The position numbers were made by a program, and so were the translations under genes. This document shows positions 61,437-64,000 of a stretch of 64,000 bases of DNA, piece after piece (positions within the stretch are counted from its first letter, which is position 1; each line of letters opens with the position of its first letter). The DNA is from Chromera velia. Its lineage: Eukaryota; Sar; Chromeraceae. Where the stretch lies: contig JAHBMJ010004457.1 of NCBI GenBank assembly GCA_018398765.1, positions 7,956 through 71,955 of the forward strand, in the 5' to 3' direction. Under the pieces are notes generated by a model. The model did not search any database. It was not told where the DNA came from and saw only the letters and a list, made by a program, of their open reading frames with translations.

Positions 61437-62603
61437 TCGTCTGTCTGTCTGTCTGTCTGTCTGTGTCTGCCTGTCTCTGTGCAGTTCTCGACCAGCAGGG
61501 CCAACGCAGCTGTCTCGCCCCTCTTACAGGAACTGGAAACGAAATTTACCCACGCGGTGAGGCACAGGCGGTTGGCTGTTTCGCAAGAGATACTCTCCTC
61601 ACGTCTAAAAAAAAGGGACACAAACAGGAGATAAAAGAACGCAAACTGGAGTCCCTCTCAGCTCTTTCGTCTTGTTTACTCACCAAGAATTCAATTTAGT
61701 GGTGCTTTCCATCTCCCTGTCTTTCCGTGTGTCATTCTGCCTTTCAGTTTTGTGCGTCCATTCCTTTCTTTCCCCACTTTGCAGTTTTTCGACGGAACAG
61801 GCCGCAGTGAGATGGGAGGAGGCTTCCTAGACCTTCAGCTGATTCTCCAGTCTTATGCATTTGCGAAGAAAATAGGGGGGACGGAAGCGCTCCTGGCTCA
61901 GGCAGCTGACACCTCAGAAGAGGACGCGGAGCTGAGATCAAAAATTTACAGATCGGTTAGCCTTCCAGGCCGTCTCTGTGTCGAACTTCGTTTTTGGATG
62001 CTTTTCCCCTGCCTGCCAGATGCTCTCACAATGGTATACGATGGTCCTGTCCAGGTTCTTTGCGGCAGCCTGATTGAGTTCTGTTTGATTTCAAAGACCG
62101 GAAATGAGGTGTGATTCTTGCCTGTGTTCGCTTTCCTTCTGGAGAAGCGAACGACCGCGACTGAGCGCGCACTTACCGAGCTGATTGTATGCATGATTGC
62201 CGAGAGACTCGTTGAAGCCGCATGGCGTGCTGTGACATGTTCAGGATGGGTTCTGAGTGCGTACAGAGGGGAAGGGAAGGGAAGACTCATCGGACTGTAT
62301 GTGTTTGTGATCATGACGTGCCTCTTATTTTTCGAGTCAGTCTCCTGATGTGCATGGAGCACGACGAGCATCTGGCTGTGTGTATCTGGTTCTCTCGGAC
62401 TTGGGGGGTGGTCGAACGCGGCGATCTATCCGAGTTTGAGTGTGCCGCCAGGTGCTGGTCTTCTCCCGTCACCCCTTTCACTCTCCATCTCCGGATTTGC
62501 AGAGATATAGCAATCACCAGACGAGACGACCAGGGGACGAGTCGTGGCCCGAGGAGTTGAATCCTCAGGGACTGATAGTCAACGGCTCGGAGGTCAGACA
62601 CAC

Positions 62604-62654
<51 letters not shown>

Positions 62655-64000
62655 TACACGCGCGCGCGCACGCGGCCGAATGCTGAGGGAGAGCTGCCTT
62701 ACAGGTTGCAGATCAGTCAGCGTGACAGGAGTGCACACAAGGGAGAGAAGACAGATCACTTGTCTGCATTTTCCATTCGCTTCTCTTTGGACGCCTTTTA
62801 GGGTCTAACCTTTCAGTCCCCCCCGTTGAGCGGCAACCTTCACTTAGCTCATTCTTGTCCTGATCACTGAATCCAATCAACACGTTCGAAATGAACAGTT
62901 TCAACCTACCTGTAGAATCAAGTTCAACTACATCTGATCGTCCTCACGCTTCGTTGACCTCCTACAAGAGCGCTAAGGCATCCAAAAGGTACCGCTGGGT
63001 CCCTTCGAAGCCCCGCGACCAGTTTGAAGAAGAAGAAGAAGAAGAAGAAGAAGAGTTCTCTAAAGAGAAAGAGAAAATAAAGGCATTCATTCAGCATGAC
63101 CTTCCCCTGGGTGCACTTGCACAGGCGGTGTAGACTTACATGACAAGTCATTGGACAAAACGTCGAAAAGAGTTTGGGCATCCTTGCAATTACACCTTCT
63201 ACTATCCACTTAATTTGCCGTGCAGATGTACGACCTGATGAAAGAACGTTTCTACCCAACCGTCAAGCCCTTCATCCCCTTCACCTTCAGGTCTGTCGGG
63301 CAAAAAGATCAGGCAAGCAGTTCTTCTCCTCAGCCTAGTGTCTCATGCAGGGAGTGTGAAAGCAAGACGGAGTGATAGATATATCGATAATACGTAGCGG
63401 ATTACCGTTTGCACTGTCATTGCCAATTAGTATCTCTCTAGTATAACTTTCCATTTGAAATCCTTCCTTCCTGGTTCGTTCGCCCTTCTGTCCTTTCCCT
63501 CTTCCTTCACTTCGTCCTTCTTTTTTCTCTCTGCCTCTTCATGTCTCTCTGTCTCTGCAGGGAGGTGGCAATGCCAACCCCGAACTATCAGGTTGACCCT
63601 TTTCTCCAGTTTCTCGTCAACGCCTTGCCCTTTCTCTGGACGCTGGTCTTTCTCTGGCCCGTCTCTCGCCTTGTTGGCAGCATAATGAACGAAAAGGCGT
63701 CCAGGGTAAAGGAGGGGATGAAAAGCATGGGGGTTACCGATTTTGTCATCTTGTCAAGCTGGTCAGTCAATCCTTTTGCAAGTGTGTGGGTGCGTGCGCA
63801 TGTCTTATTGCTGTACAAGATCAGAAAGACTTGCAGAGCTGTGCAATGTTTGTGTAAGAATGACCGCGCCGCTGAAGGTAAATCCCATCCAATGCAGTTC
63901 CTTTCAGCAGCAGAGTGAGGCGTTGGCGTGGAATTTTTCGTTTCGGATATTGTTTGCACAGAGCGTTTCAAATACATGCACTTCAGTTGAGGAGATGGCG
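58816..64000 (+). CDS. ABCA-subfamily ABC transporter, 5' part (runs off the window)
   Basis: ABCA proteins are full-size transporters that usually move lipids across or between membrane leaflets. Exons traced: 58816-58845, 59113-59235, 59712-59807, 60213-60330, 60672-60871, 61485-61556, 61785-61955, 62503-62592, 63226-63290 and 63561-63761, with phases consistent. The start MAASTGQKLK leads into VLRKNRKLKQRAWCSTLCE, the typical short cytosolic N-terminus, and first membrane segment LILPLVVVLLMV. A large extracellular loop follows, with the GFLDLQ motif. The second membrane region has MPTPNYQVDPFL and NEKASRVKEGMKSMGV, the ABCA signature ahead of further helices. The nucleotide-binding domains lie outside the window. 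An exon may be missing between 62,592 and 63,226. The last donor (63762) is followed by ~240 bp with no next exon that I could fix. Confidence 0.9.
60899..61020. repeat. (TC)n(TG)n microsatellite in ABCA intron
   Basis: TC then TG dinucleotide runs lie just past the exon ending at 60871. A second TG run lies at ~61,127-61,155. Confidence 0.85.
61386..61466. repeat. (CTGT)n array before an ABCA exon
   Basis: About 80 bp of CTGT tetranucleotides form the pyrimidine-rich 3' part of the intron and end near the CAG acceptor at 61,484. Confidence 0.85.
62596..62665. repeat. (AC)n microsatellite at an ABCA donor
   Basis: Starts a few bases after the GTCAGA donor at 62593 and ends in a short alternating CG stretch. 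Confidence 0.85.

Noticed and set aside
62891-63133. Open frame with a polyglutamate run inside the ABCA gene
   Set aside because: No acceptor and donor pair joins it in phase with both neighbouring exons. It may be intronic, though a missing exon in this interval is possible.

Overview
This looks like nuclear DNA of a complex protist. Every gene is split by canonical GT-AG introns, genes sit on alternating strands, there are no operons or ribosome-binding sites, and introns are full of microsatellites. A huge DNA-PKcs gene, an ABCA-type transporter, a PLAC8 protein and a plant/cyanobacterial-style histidine phosphatase together suggest an alveolate such as a chromerid alga (Chromera or Vitrella). 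That assignment is inference. Dinoflagellates fit less well because donors are GT and neighbouring genes are not co-oriented.

Layout: six genes in strict alternation. (1) Minus, 1314-35014: DNA-dependent protein kinase catalytic subunit, resolved by hand into 58 phase-consistent exons and about 5,640 aa. (2) Plus, ~36067-38567: histidine phosphatase of the phosphoglycerate mutase superfamily, about five exons. (3) Minus, 40281-42340: E2 ubiquitin-conjugating-type protein with a long C-terminal extension, two exons, 603 aa. (4) Plus, 43444-46187: PLAC8 cysteine-rich membrane protein, about six exons. (5) Minus, 47897-55738: a 1,844-aa Pro/Ser/Gln-rich disordered protein, three exons. (6) Plus, 58816 to beyond the right edge: 5' part of an ABCA-subfamily transporter. 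Convergent intergenic gaps hold AT-rich islands. Divergent gaps hold inverted repeats, and the last also holds a tyrosine-recombinase element fragment.

The genes share no obvious pathway. The most unusual signal is in how introns are built. Splice junctions are repeatedly spanned by near-identical tandem duplications (58 bp x5, 77/73 bp x2, 115 bp x~2.3, 57 bp x2). A short palindromic element recurs, each time flanked by 25-40 bp direct repeats of host sequence, two of the three sites lying on splice acceptors. Donors favour GTCAGT and can run straight into (GTCA)n arrays, while acceptors often end (TG)n-CAG or TGCATGCAG. The window may record ongoing intron remodelling or intron gain by local duplication.

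Exon coordinates come from hand reading of splice sites and reading-frame phase, with no alignment or RNA data. No rRNA, tRNA or CRISPR array was recognised.
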